A stretch of 64,000 bases of DNA from Paenibacillus sinopodophylli (GTDB lineage Bacteria > Bacillota > Bacilli > Paenibacillales > Paenibacillaceae), in NCBI RefSeq assembly GCF_005930355.1, contig NZ_VDBO01000003.1, positions 248,001 through 312,000 of the forward strand, read 5' to 3'. Shown one piece after another: positions 35,206-44,182 of the stretch. The position numbers were made by a program, and so were the translations under genes. The notes under the pieces were generated by a model that did not search any database, was not told where the DNA came from, and worked only from the letters and a program-made list of their open reading frames with translations. The first letter of the stretch is position 1, and each line of letters opens with the position of its first letter.

Positions 35206-36708
35206 ATGAATCAAAAAAGATTAAAAATCATCTATTTATCGCTTATTGCATTCACAGTTCTACTGGTCGCTATCGGTTCGTTCTTCCCTACTGGGAAAAC
35301 CGGCTCTTATGCCGTGAACGCAGAAAGTGCCGCAACACCCGCCTCCAGTCAGAAGAAAAAACTCATTATGGGCACATCAGCCGACTATCCGCCTTACGAG
35401 AGCGTAGATGCCAAGGGCAACGGCCAAATCGTCGGCATGGATATCGATGTAGCCAAGTATATCACCAGCCAGCTCGGATATGAACTGGAAATCGCCAACA
35501 TGGATTTCAATGGGTTAATTGCCGCTCTGCAAACCGGACGCGTCGATTTTGTCATGTCTGCCATGTCTGCTACGGATGAGCGAAGACAAAGTGTTGAATT
35601 CTCTGATATGTACTACGCCGCACGCAATACGATTGTTTCCAAAAAATTAGAACCGCTTGAAACGGAAGCCTCACTCGTTGGCAAGCGGGTCGGGACGCAG
35701 CTCGGCTCTACTCAGGATCTCTACGCGGCAACGATCGACGGGGTCATTTTAAAGAAGCTCAATAAAATTCCCGATCTTATTCAGGAATTGAGTTCCGGCC
35801 GTATCGACGCCGCTATCGTTGAAGATGCCGTCGCCGTTGAGATGACCAACTCCAATCCCAATCTCGTTATGAATTTCCTGCCTGCTGAGTCTGCGGACAA
35901 CGGGTATGCGATTGCTTTTCCGAAACAATCGCCAATTGTCGCAGAGTTTAACCGTATTCTCTCCGAAATGAAGGAGAGCGGAAAGCTGGATAACATTACA
36001 AATAAATGGTTTGCTGAGGAAGAGACAAGTTCAGGGGCCTTGCTTGGCCTGAACATTGATTTCAGTACACTCAAGGACTATATTCCTTATATTCTTAAAG
36101 GGGTTTACGTCACCCTGCTCTTCACGCTAGTGTCTGCCTTGTTCGGATTGGTGTGGGGAACGATTCTATCGCTATTCAAAATATCCGGTATTAAGCCGCT
36201 GGAGTGGTTCGCAACCGCCTATACATCCGTATTCCGCGGAACGCCACTGCTCGTCCAGTTGACTATTATTTATTATGCGACCCCGCAGCTATTTAATTAC
36301 GATATTCCTGCGCTGATGGCAGCCGGACTCGCTTTCGGACTGAATTCAGCTGCCTATTTGTCCGAAACCATTCGTGGCGGCATTATGGCTGTAGATAAAG
36401 GTCAGCGGGAAGCCGCTATCGCACTAGGCGTTCCTTACCGAAAAATGATGATTCGCATTATTTTCCCACAGGCGCTTCGTACCATTCTTCCCGCTCTTGT
36501 GAACGAATGCGTAGCATTGCTGAAAGAATCATCGCTCGTATCTGTCATCGGCGTGTCCGATTTAATGAGGCGTGCAGACGTCGTTCGCGCAGACACCTTC
36601 CGCTCCATTGAAGTGCTGCTATTTATCGCTGCCATCTATTATGTTCTCGTTCTTATTCTAACCACATTTGCCCGTAAGCTTGAAAGGAGGCTGCGCCGCA
36701 GTGATTAA
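35206..36708 (+). CDS. Amino-acid ABC transporter, binding protein fused to permease
   Basis: A 500-residue chimera as in GlnP-type systems. It has an N-terminal membrane anchor, then a family 3 solute-binding domain (residues about 48-270: MGTSADYPPYESVD, MDFNGLIAALQTGRVDFVMS, WFAEEE). A polar amino-acid permease follows (about 285-495) with VFRGTPLLVQL and the EAA loop QREAAIALGVPYRKMMIRI. The binding domain is therefore tethered to the translocator. The ATPase gene overlaps by eight bases. GAGG precedes the ATG. Confidence 0.94.
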   Translation: MNQKRLKIIYLSLIAFTVLLVAIGSFFPTGKTGSYAVNAESAATPASSQKKKLIMGTSADYPPYESVDAKGNGQIVGMDIDVAKYITSQLGYELEIANMDFNGLIAALQTGRVDFVMSAMSATDERRQSVEFSDMYYAARNTIVSKKLEPLETEASLVGKRVGTQLGSTQDLYAATIDGVILKKLNKIPDLIQELSSGRIDAAIVEDAVAVEMTNSNPNLVMNFLPAESADNGYAIAFPKQSPIVAEFNRILSEMKESGKLDNITNKWFAEEETSSGALLGLNIDFSTLKDYIPYILKGVYVTLLFTLVSALFGLVWGTILSLFKISGIKPLEWFATAYTSVFRGTPLLVQLTIIYYATPQLFNYDIPALMAAGLAFGLNSAAYLSETIRGGIMAVDKGQREAAIALGVPYRKMMIRIIFPQALRTILPALVNECVALLKESSLVSVIGVSDLMRRADVVRADTFRSIEVLLFIAAIYYVLVLILTTFARKLERRLRRSD

Positions 36709-37423
36709 CATAACCGACTTAACGAAAGCCTTCGGCAAGAACCAAGTGTTGAAAGGCATCACAACAACGGTTCAAAAAGGGGAGGTCGTAGCACTGATCG
36801 GCCCGTCCGGTTCAGGCAAATCCACTTTTCTGCGCTGTATCAACATGCTGGAAACACCTACCTCAGGCCAAATAGATATTGAGGGTACAGCCATTACCGA
36901 TCCCAGAACCGATATCGCTCGCGTGCGTCAGCGCATTGGCATGGTATTTCAGCACTTTCATCTGTTCCCGCATATGACGGTTATTGATAATATTACGTTC
37001 GCTCCTATAGAGGTGAAGGGGCTGTCCGCCGAAGAAGCCCGCGCCAAAGCGATGCAGCTGCTCGCGCGTGTCGGGCTATCCGACAAAGCGGACAGCTACC
37101 CCTCACGCCTGTCTGGCGGGCAGAAGCAGCGCGTCGCCATCGCAAGAAGCCTTGCAATGGAGCCTGATATTATGCTATTCGATGAACCAACCTCAGCACT
37201 TGATCCTGAGATGGTGAAAGAGGTTCTTACAGTTATCCGCAGCCTTGCCGACAGCGGCATGACGATGTTGATTGTCACGCATGAGATGAAATTCGCCCGT
37301 GAGGCAGCGGATACGATCTATTTCCTAGACGACGGCAAGCTTGTTGAGCGTACTACGCCAGAGCTATTCTTCACGAAGCCGCAAAGTGAACGGGCTGCAA
37401 GATTTCTGGAACAGGTGCTTTAA
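36701..37423 (+). CDS. Amino-acid ABC transporter ATP-binding protein
   Basis: A 240-residue GlnQ/ArtP-type ATPase with GPSGSGKST, the Q-loop MVFQHFHLFPHMTV, signature LSGGQKQRVAIARSLA, Walker B IMLFDEPTSALDPEMV and the switch histidine in VTHEM. It starts with GTG at 36701, ten bases after GAAAGGAGG located within the permease gene, and pairs with the fused binding protein/permease. Confidence 0.95.
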   Translation: MINITDLTKAFGKNQVLKGITTTVQKGEVVALIGPSGSGKSTFLRCINMLETPTSGQIDIEGTAITDPRTDIARVRQRIGMVFQHFHLFPHMTVIDNITFAPIEVKGLSAEEARAKAMQLLARVGLSDKADSYPSRLSGGQKQRVAIARSLAMEPDIMLFDEPTSALDPEMVKEVLTVIRSLADSGMTMLIVTHEMKFAREAADTIYFLDDGKLVERTTPELFFTKPQSERAARFLEQVL

Positions 37424-37517
37424 GGGAAGACGCTCATGTCTCTTGGATACCTGGACAATACTGTGATAAACGACGGGAAGCTGAACGATGAATCAACTAG
37501 ATTCATTCTAAGGATAG

Positions 37518-37528
37518 TATGGTATAAT
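37518..37528 (+). promoter_or_regulatory. Extended -10 promoter of the DinB-like gene
   Basis: TATGGTATAAT contains a consensus TATAAT with the TG extension and a poor -35. Confidence 0.6.
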
Positions 37529-37554
37529 CTTCAAAAAAGAAGGAGGCTGCTATC

Positions 37555-38073
37555 ATGTCCTTGCGACCATCTACTGAAGAATATAACGCATATTACGAGA
37601 CATACATCGGACTCGTAGGCGAAGAAAACGTCATTGACCTGCTCGCAGCCCAGCTTGCAAGCACGACAGAGCTTCTGTCCGATATACCCGAGAAGCAGGC
37701 GGATTACCGCTATGCAGAAGGAAAATGGACGCTGAAGCAAGTAATCGGCCACATTTCGGATACCGAGCGCGTCATGTCCTACCGTCTGCTGCGTGCCGCT
37801 CGCGGTGATAGAACGGCACTCGCTGGCTTCGACCAGGATACATTCGTAGATGCCGCTTCATTCCAGAGCTGGAGCCTCTCTCAAGTCATCGAGGACTACA
37901 TCGCTGTTCGCAAGTCCACGCTCACTTTACTGCGAGGCTTGTCTGACGAAGCTTGGGGGCGCCTTGGTGTAGCTAACGGCGGCGATGTGTCCGCAAGAGC
38001 GCTCGCCTACATTATTGCTGGACATGAGCTGCATCACCTGAATATCGTACGTGAGAAATATTTGCAAACCTAA
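37555..38073 (+). CDS. DinB-family four-helix-bundle protein
   Basis: A 172-residue DinB/YfiT-like metalloprotein. The metal histidines are in IGHISDTERVMSYRLLRAAR and in the C-terminal AGHELHHLNIVREKY. The family includes thiol transferases and stress-induced proteins; the function here is unknown. AAGGAGG precedes the ATG. Confidence 0.9.
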   Translation: MSLRPSTEEYNAYYETYIGLVGEENVIDLLAAQLASTTELLSDIPEKQADYRYAEGKWTLKQVIGHISDTERVMSYRLLRAARGDRTALAGFDQDTFVDAASFQSWSLSQVIEDYIAVRKSTLTLLRGLSDEAWGRLGVANGGDVSARALAYIIAGHELHHLNIVREKYLQT

Positions 38074-38091
38074 AGTAAAGCAATCAACCTA

Positions 38092-38150
38092 AAGAACTCC
38101 TATATGTAAACCTTTTATTATGATAAAATGGTTAACATATAGGAGTTCTT
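38092..38150 (+). terminator. Long hairpin between the DinB-like and DUF1284 genes
   Basis: AAGAACTCCTATATGT pairs with ACATATAGGAGTTCTT, and the stem continues inward through CCTTTTAT / ATAAAATGG. It may terminate the DinB-like transcript, or because it lies only 21 bases before DUF1284, form a regulatory structure in that leader. Confidence 0.65.
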
Positions 38151-38171
38151 ATTGTAAGGAGCGATGCTTGA

Positions 38172-38597
38172 ATGACGATTCGACTACGAGGACATCATCT
38201 GCTCTGTCTGCTTGGCTATAGAGGCATGGGATACTCGGACGATTTCTGCACCAACATGACTTTCATTTATGAAACGTTGCGCACTAAACCTCAGACTGAG
38301 GTTGAAATTATAATAGGACCTGATGATGTCTGCAAAGCCTATCCGCCTGACAAAGCTTATCATTGCGAAGGATCCGTATACGGCTTGGACGAAGCTGTGC
38401 TCGTGAAGCTTGGTCTTGAAGAGGGTATTCGAGAAAGCTGGCACTCCTTATGCAGCCGTGTGGCAGAATCTATGATACCGGCGGATATTCAGATTCTCTG
38501 CACGACCTGTCCTTGGGAAAAGTACGGCGTATGCGCCGAGGGCGTGGGTCTTCTAGCGAGCGGACAACCATTGCCCAAAGTGGGAGTTAATACCTAA
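38172..38597 (+). CDS. DUF1284 domain protein
   Basis: A 141-residue protein opening with the DUF1284 signature IRLRGHHLLCLLGYRGMGYS. Cysteines at CTNM, DDVCKAYP, HCEG, SLCSR, LCTTCPW and VCAEG suggest a metal or iron-sulfur site. Function is unknown. AAGGAG precedes the ATG. Confidence 0.88.
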   Translation: MTIRLRGHHLLCLLGYRGMGYSDDFCTNMTFIYETLRTKPQTEVEIIIGPDDVCKAYPPDKAYHCEGSVYGLDEAVLVKLGLEEGIRESWHSLCSRVAESMIPADIQILCTTCPWEKYGVCAEGVGLLASGQPLPKVGVNT

Positions 38598-38672
38598 TGT
38601 CCGTACAGCTCATTCAGGGTTCCTTCTAGCAATCCGTGAAGGGAAAACACGATTCTTGTCGAATATGACCAT

Positions 38673-41600
38673 ATGCGAATAATGAATATATTACCCACCC
38701 TTAAACGTTTCTCCATCCTGTTATTGTTTCTATGTATTCTTCTTGGCTTACGATGGTTCTGGACAACCGTATTCCCCACTGCCGTTGCGCCGAACCCAGT
38801 CAATGGCGTACTCGATTTACGAGGATGGGACTTGCAGCAATCACCGCCCATAAGCTTAGACGGGGAGTGGGAATTTTACCCCAGCCAATTATTAAATAAT
38901 AGCGATCAATCTGCAATAAATGATCGAGCGTCTACATATGTACAGGTCCCCGGCAACTGGGAAAGCTCTTTTCCCGAAACAAACAATAATGCTCTCGGGT
39001 ACGGAACCTACCGGCTGCGCATGTTAATCGACCCGCTGAAGGAGCCCGTCACATTCTCATTCAAAAAAATTCAATCATCATCGAGAGTGGAAATTAACGG
39101 CGTCAGTGAAGGAACGATAGGCATACCGGCAGCAAGCCCTAGCGACTACGTTCCAAGGAGTATTTCTTTTACGAGCACGTACACGGAGCTCGGTGTACAA
39201 GAGCTCGTCGTGTCCATTCAAGTAGCCAATTATGACAACCCTTATAGTGGTGGGATATTGAACCCTGTCCGTTTTGGCTCTCAAGCAGCTATTGAATTCG
39301 AACGATGGTACTCGATTGGTTTTCAGCTTATTACCTTTGTCATCTTACTTCTCCACGGCTTGTACGCCTTCGTTCTGTATTTCCTGAACAGAAGGGAGAG
39401 AACGCCGCTTCTATTCTGCCTGCTGTCATTGGCAGCGGCCTTATCCATTATCTCAGATAATGATAACGTGCTCGTGCTATGGCTGCCAATTGATTACGCT
39501 TGGTCTATCAAAATCAGATTGCTATCGTACCTGTGGCTCGCCTATTTGATTGTTTTCTTTTTCAGAAAATTCACCGCAATGCTGCAAGGAAGCAAAGCTT
39601 TTTCCGTATATTCAGGAATACTTTTATCTTATTCTATTTTCATGTGCTTGGCGCCGATCTCGCTCGTCAATGCAACTTATTATTTTAAAGTTTTTAGCGT
39701 TCTGTACCTATTCCCTTTCGCGTGGCTCATTTATTTGATAGTTAAGCTCTTCTTCACGAAAAAAACGGACGAGGATGCCTTTTTCTTGCAGCTATCAGGT
39801 GCTGCCGTCATTTCCAGCACCATCTGGGGTGCTGTAAGTTTTGACTTTACCAATATGAATCTGTACTACCCGGTTGACATCATCGCTGCCATTATCGGAT
39901 TTTCGATGTACTCGCTTAAAAAATATTTCCGAAAAACGCAAGAAATCAGCCAATTAAATAGACAGCTGCGTGAGGCAGACCTGCTGAAAGACCAATTTCT
40001 AGCCAACACGTCGCATGAGCTTAGAACGCCGCTGCACGGCATTATGAATATTGCAGAAACGGTACTACTTCATGAGAAAGACAGACTCCATTCGAAAAGC
40101 ATAAGCGATATGGAGCTTCTCGTTACGATTAGCAAGCGAATGTCGCATTTACTTGCCGATCTTCTCGACATCACCAAATTGAGAGAACATCGCATCGTAC
40201 TGCAGAAGGAACCTTTACACGTGCAAGCGATTGTTCCTGGCGTCGCGGGCATGCTACGTTCTATGTACGAAAACAAGCCGATTGCATTCATACTGCATAT
40301 TGATCCGTCTTTCCCTGCTGTATTGGCCGATGAAAAAAGATTGGTTCAAGTATTGTACAACTTAATGCATAATGCGATTAAATTCACAGAAAAGGGAACG
40401 GTATCCGTTACCGCAGCAACGAATGGCGGGAATGCGATCATCCATATCTCCGATACTGGCGTCGGCATGGACGAAGAGACAGTAGCCCGCGTCTTCCAGC
40501 CCTATGAGCAGGGATCTCATGGTATCAACGAAGGCAGCGGAATCGGGCTTGGACTCAGCATCTGCAAACAATTAATCGAGCTTCATGACGGTTCGTTCAC
40601 GGTTCAATCAGAGCCTGGCAAAGGTTCCGTGTTTAGCTTTAACCTACCGCTGGCCGAAGCGTCGTTGCCGAAGCCTCTCTCTGAAGGCGAGACTGCCATA
40701 GAGCTTGTCGCAGCCTCATGGGGAAATAGCCAGGTTCCGAGCAACTTCGCAGAGACATACATGGCATCCATTCCGAAACCAGCTAATGACGAACGAATTC
40801 AAATTCTTGCGGTCGATGACGATGCTGTCAATTTGAAAGTGCTTGTGTCGATTCTATCGACTGAATCTTATGCGATTACTACAGCAAGCTCTGGCGATGA
40901 GGCGCTTAGCATGCTGGACATGCAGCAATGGGATGCTTTGGTGATCGATGTGATGATGCCGCACATGTCCGGCTACGAGCTCACTCGAAAGATAAGGGAA
41001 CGATATTCCTTGTCTGATCTTCCCATTCTCTTATTGACGGCTCGAACGCAGCAGGAGGATATCTATACGGGTCTATTATCCGGCGCCAACGATTACGTAA
41101 CGAAACCTGTCGACGCGCTGGAATTGAAATACCGAATGAGAACCTTAACGAATCTGAAGCAATCGATTCATGAGAGCATGCGGATGGAGGCTGCTTATTT
41201 GCAGGCACAGATCCAGCCTCATTTTCTGTTTAATACTTTAAATTCCATATTAGCCTTGAGCATGATCGACACGAGCAAAATGCAAGAGCTGGTCGAGGCT
41301 TTCACGGACTATCTGCACATCAGCTTCCATTACTTGAATACGCAGCCTGTTGTTGATTTATCTCACGAAATAGACTTGGTGAAAGCCTATCTGTTTATTG
41401 AGAAGTCACGATTCGAGAATCGCTTATCAGTAGAGTGGGACGTTGATCAAGGTTGTCTGCTCAGCCTACCCCCGCTAACGATTCAACCGCTTGTGGAAAA
41501 TGCGGTCAAACACGGGCTGACCCGTATGCAGGGGGTTAACGTAACGATAAGTGTTATTCGTCAAGGCGATTACGTGCATATTGAAGTGAAGGACGATGGA

Positions 41601-41780
41601 GTTGGAATGGACAACGAGACGGTTGCTAGGCTGCTTTACCAGCCTAGTGCAGCCAAGAGCGGAATCGGCCTATACAATACAAACCGTAGATTAATTAAGA
41701 AATATGGACAAGGCTTGATCATTCATAGCAAACCTGGAGAGGGTACTAGCGTTTCCTTCCAAATTCCGATTCAACACTAA
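38673..41780 (+). CDS. Hybrid sensor kinase with two kinase cores and a receiver
   Basis: A 1035-residue membrane kinase. It has an extracellular carbohydrate-binding-like 7TMR-DISMED2 domain (about 45-205) and a seven-helix 7TMR-DISM domain (about 212-415). A classical HisKA with His448 in SHELRTPLHG and an HATPase (NAIKFTEKG, GSGIGLGLSICKQ) follow. A receiver domain has DDD (715-717), Asp759 and the lysine in VTKPVD. A second, LytS/YesM-type kinase has His850 in QIQPHFLFNTLNSI and its own HATPase (IQPLVENAVKHGL, DDGVGM, GIGLYNTNRRL). One chain thus joins two unlike kinases through a receiver. No regulator gene is adjacent, and the start has no clear ribosome binding site. Confidence 0.93.
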   Translation: MRIMNILPTLKRFSILLLFLCILLGLRWFWTTVFPTAVAPNPVNGVLDLRGWDLQQSPPISLDGEWEFYPSQLLNNSDQSAINDRASTYVQVPGNWESSFPETNNNALGYGTYRLRMLIDPLKEPVTFSFKKIQSSSRVEINGVSEGTIGIPAASPSDYVPRSISFTSTYTELGVQELVVSIQVANYDNPYSGGILNPVRFGSQAAIEFERWYSIGFQLITFVILLLHGLYAFVLYFLNRRERTPLLFCLLSLAAALSIISDNDNVLVLWLPIDYAWSIKIRLLSYLWLAYLIVFFFRKFTAMLQGSKAFSVYSGILLSYSIFMCLAPISLVNATYYFKVFSVLYLFPFAWLIYLIVKLFFTKKTDEDAFFLQLSGAAVISSTIWGAVSFDFTNMNLYYPVDIIAAIIGFSMYSLKKYFRKTQEISQLNRQLREADLLKDQFLANTSHELRTPLHGIMNIAETVLLHEKDRLHSKSISDMELLVTISKRMSHLLADLLDITKLREHRIVLQKEPLHVQAIVPGVAGMLRSMYENKPIAFILHIDPSFPAVLADEKRLVQVLYNLMHNAIKFTEKGTVSVTAATNGGNAIIHISDTGVGMDEETVARVFQPYEQGSHGINEGSGIGLGLSICKQLIELHDGSFTVQSEPGKGSVFSFNLPLAEASLPKPLSEGETAIELVAASWGNSQVPSNFAETYMASIPKPANDERIQILAVDDDAVNLKVLVSILSTESYAITTASSGDEALSMLDMQQWDALVIDVMMPHMSGYELTRKIRERYSLSDLPILLLTARTQQEDIYTGLLSGANDYVTKPVDALELKYRMRTLTNLKQSIHESMRMEAAYLQAQIQPHFLFNTLNSILALSMIDTSKMQELVEAFTDYLHISFHYLNTQPVVDLSHEIDLVKAYLFIEKSRFENRLSVEWDVDQGCLLSLPPLTIQPLVENAVKHGLTRMQGVNVTISVIRQGDYVHIEVKDDGVGMDNETVARLLYQPSAAKSGIGLYNTNRRLIKKYGQGLIIHSKPGEGTSVSFQIPIQH

Positions 41781-41798
41781 AAGTATGCATGGAATGTG

Positions 41799-41840
41799 AA
41801 AAGCGGCAAGGCCGGGCATAGAGCCGACCTTGCCGCTTTC
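41799..41840. terminator. Bidirectional terminator
   Basis: AAAGCGGCAAGG pairs with CCTTGCCGCTTT, with an inner CGG/CCG pair, between the converging hybrid kinase and serS genes. Confidence 0.85.
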
Positions 41841-41850
41841 GTATATTCTC

Positions 41851-43131
41851 TTAATGAACCTCTAGCTTCTCCATCCCGTTCATATACGGCCTTAGCGCCT
41901 CAGGTATCTGAATTGCCCCATCCTCGCACTGATGATGCTCAAGCAGCGGAATGAGAATGCGCGGACTTGCAACTGCCGTATTGTTTAACGTATGACAGAA
42001 CTTCAGCGAACCATCCGCTGTGCGGTAACGGATATTCGAGCGGCGTGCCTGAAAGTCACGGAGATTCGACGACGAATGGGTCTCCCCATAGCTCGCTCTG
42101 CTTGGCATCCATGTCTCAATATCGTACTGCTTATATGTTTTTTGCGACATATCGCCCGTACATACTGCCATTACCCGATAAGGCAGCTCAAGAAGCTGAA
42201 GCAGCTCCTCCGCATTTGCTGTTATTTCTTGAAGCAAAGCCTCCGACAGCTCATGGTTCGCCTCACAGAGAACAACCTGCTCAACTTTGGCGAACTGGTG
42301 TACACGGTATAGACCATGGACGTCTCTGCCCGCCGAGCCAACCTCGCTGCGGAAACACGTCGATGCTGCTGCGAGCTTAATGGGAGCTTGTGCATCGACG
42401 ATTTCATTCGCATAATACGTAATCATCGGGACCTCCGAGGTGCCGACGAGCCACTTGTCGTCATTCGCGATCCGATAGGTCTGATCTTCCCCAAGCGGGA
42501 AAAAGCCCGTGCTGTTCATTGCCTCCGTACGAACCATCAATGGTACTTCAAGCATCGTAAATCCCTTCTTCACCAGCAAATCCAGCGCCAGCTGCTGAAC
42601 GGCCCGGTGAAGGACAACCCCCGCTCCCTTGAGGTAATAATTGCGGCTGCCCGCTGCCTTGACTCCGCGCTTAACGTCGATAAGATCATGCAGCTCGCCG
42701 AGCTCCATATGATCCTTGGGTTTGAAGTCGAAGCTTCGCGGTTCGCCAAATGTTCTTACCTCTACATTATCAACATCCGACCTGCCAATAGGCGTATCAG
42801 GCGATACAACGTTAGGAACTAGTGCGAGCAAGCCTGCGAGTTTGTGATCAACAATCGCAAGCTCTACGTCCGCCGCTCCCAGCTTCACATTCGTCTCCGC
42901 TACTTGCAGCTTCGCCTGCGCCGCCTCGCCCTCAGCCCCTTGTCTAATCAGCCTGCCAATCTGAGTCGAGAGCTTATTCCGCGCTGCTCTAAGCGCTTCT
43001 GTCTCCTGAAGAAGCATACGCTTCTTCTCATCCAGCTGCAGCAGCTCCTCCAGCGACAATCTGATTCCCTTCTGATCTGCTGCCGTCTGTACCTGCTCCG
43101 CATTTTGCCTAATCCATTTCAAATCCAACAT
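41851..43131 (-). CDS. serS: Seryl-tRNA synthetase
   Basis: A 426-residue class II synthetase charging tRNA-Ser. The N-terminal coiled coil for tRNA binding (about residues 20-100) is followed by the catalytic core with motif 2 (STCFRSEVGSAGRDVHGLYR) and motif 3 (ILIPLLEHHQ preceded by NNTAVASPR). ATG at 43131 follows AAGGAG. The reading frame stays open for 70 codons upstream, but that stretch is the T-box leader, not protein. Transcription is controlled by that riboswitch. It may be an additional serS, since the usual dnaN/gyrA-region neighbours are absent. Confidence 0.96.
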   Translation of the reverse strand: MLDLKWIRQNAEQVQTAADQKGIRLSLEELLQLDEKKRMLLQETEALRAARNKLSTQIGRLIRQGAEGEAAQAKLQVAETNVKLGAADVELAIVDHKLAGLLALVPNVVSPDTPIGRSDVDNVEVRTFGEPRSFDFKPKDHMELGELHDLIDVKRGVKAAGSRNYYLKGAGVVLHRAVQQLALDLLVKKGFTMLEVPLMVRTEAMNSTGFFPLGEDQTYRIANDDKWLVGTSEVPMITYYANEIVDAQAPIKLAAASTCFRSEVGSAGRDVHGLYRVHQFAKVEQVVLCEANHELSEALLQEITANAEELLQLLELPYRVMAVCTGDMSQKTYKQYDIETWMPSRASYGETHSSSNLRDFQARRSNIRYRTADGSLKFCHTLNNTAVASPRILIPLLEHHQCEDGAIQIPEALRPYMNGMEKLEVH

Positions 43132-43159
43132 GCCACCGCGCTCCTTTTGAGTAGAAATA

Positions 43160-43362
43160 CAAAAAACGCCCTCATCCCATATGGGACGAGGAGCGTTTTT
43201 ACTCGCGGTGCCACCCAAATTGACCAAACAGACAGGCTGTTCAATCCTCTTTGATCCGCGATAACGGGCGGGCCCGGTAAACTTAGGGGGAAGTATCTGC
43301 CTCCCCTTGACGAGAACGCCTCCGAGTTGGAATCTCTTCACTGGCGTGATCCGATTATGAAT
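43160..43362 (-). promoter_or_regulatory. T-box riboswitch of serS
   Basis: The minus strand contains the T-box core TGGGTGGCACCGCG (43217-43204), followed by a terminator stem (CGCTCCTCGTCCC with GGGATGAGGGCG) and six T residues. Uncharged tRNA-Ser should stabilise the antiterminator. The specifier codon in the upstream stem could not be placed with confidence. Confidence 0.92.
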
Positions 43363-43369
43363 TTCTAGT

Positions 43370-43399
43370 ACTATAGCATAAGTATCGTCAGAAAAACAA
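43370..43399 (-). promoter_or_regulatory. Promoter of the serS T-box leader
   Basis: On the minus strand TTGTTT, an 18-bp spacer and TATAGT place the transcript start near 43363. Confidence 0.6.
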
Positions 43400-43541
43400 G
43401 TCCTTCCTCTAACGAAAGTGCTGATGATCTTTTTGAAGAAGCAAATGTACGACTTAGGGTTGAAATGTCAACGACAGGTTTAAACTAAGTGTATATACAT
43501 GATTTGCTGAACTTAACATGCCGACCTCAAAGGAGACTGTT

Positions 43542-44108
43542 ATGCTAAAGAGAATAAAAAAGTTCATATATTCGGACCGTCAGAAACAAAGCACCCCTAC
43601 ACTTGTCGCCCTTGGCATATCCTTAACGTTCCTTGCTGGATGCGGGCAATCCGGAACAAGAGCTATAGATGTGTATTCCAGCTCTCCGAGCGCTGCGACA
43701 GCACCTGCTCATGATGCCAAGGAGACAGCTATGACAACCGATTCAACAGCTCAAGAGGATAATCCCTTTGCACCTGCAGGAATAACCGATCCAGCTGCCT
43801 TCATCCAAATGTTTAAGGCCATGCAAGCGGCCGTTGCCGCTGGTGATAAAGCAGCCGTCGCAAAGCTCATCCTTCTGCCCCTGCATGTCAATGGCACAAA
43901 CCCATTTGTGATCAACACAAAGGAACAATTCATAACCAGCTATGATGTCATTATGACAGAGCCCGTAAAAAACGCGCTCGCAGTACAAAAGGTTGAAGAA
44001 CTGTTCGTTCGAGACCAAGGTGTCATGGTTGGAAACGGCGAGCTCTGGTTTGGGGCAACCCAGGGAGAGCCCCAGACGTATGGCTTAATTGCCGTTAATC
44101 CCATGTAA
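43542..44108 (+). CDS. Putative lipoprotein of unknown function
   Basis: A 188-residue exported protein with a long basic N-region and hydrophobic stretch ending in TFLAGC, a probable lipobox. A Ser/Ala/Thr linker is followed by a domain of about 110 residues (FIQMFKAMQAAVAAGDKAAV, then FVINTKEQFITSYDVIM) that resembles small NTF2-like or DUF4440-type folds only loosely. ATG at 43542 follows AAAGGAG. Confidence 0.75.
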   Translation: MLKRIKKFIYSDRQKQSTPTLVALGISLTFLAGCGQSGTRAIDVYSSSPSAATAPAHDAKETAMTTDSTAQEDNPFAPAGITDPAAFIQMFKAMQAAVAAGDKAAVAKLILLPLHVNGTNPFVINTKEQFITSYDVIMTEPVKNALAVQKVEELFVRDQGVMVGNGELWFGATQGEPQTYGLIAVNPM

Positions 44109-44182
44109 GCAGTGCACACACGGTAAGCTACACGAACTCCGCTTATCCGGCTCCGCATTTTACCAGGGCTCGAGCACCCAAC

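Noticed and set aside
37436..37618. 60-codon frame between the ABC ATPase and DinB-like genes
   Set aside because: It overlaps the extended -10 promoter and the strong DinB start, has only a weak ribosome site, and looks random.
43132..43341. N-terminal extension of seryl-tRNA synthetase by 70 codons
   Set aside because: The stretch contains the T-box core and terminator, and the ribosome binding site sits just before ATG 43131. The extension has no similarity to any synthetase.
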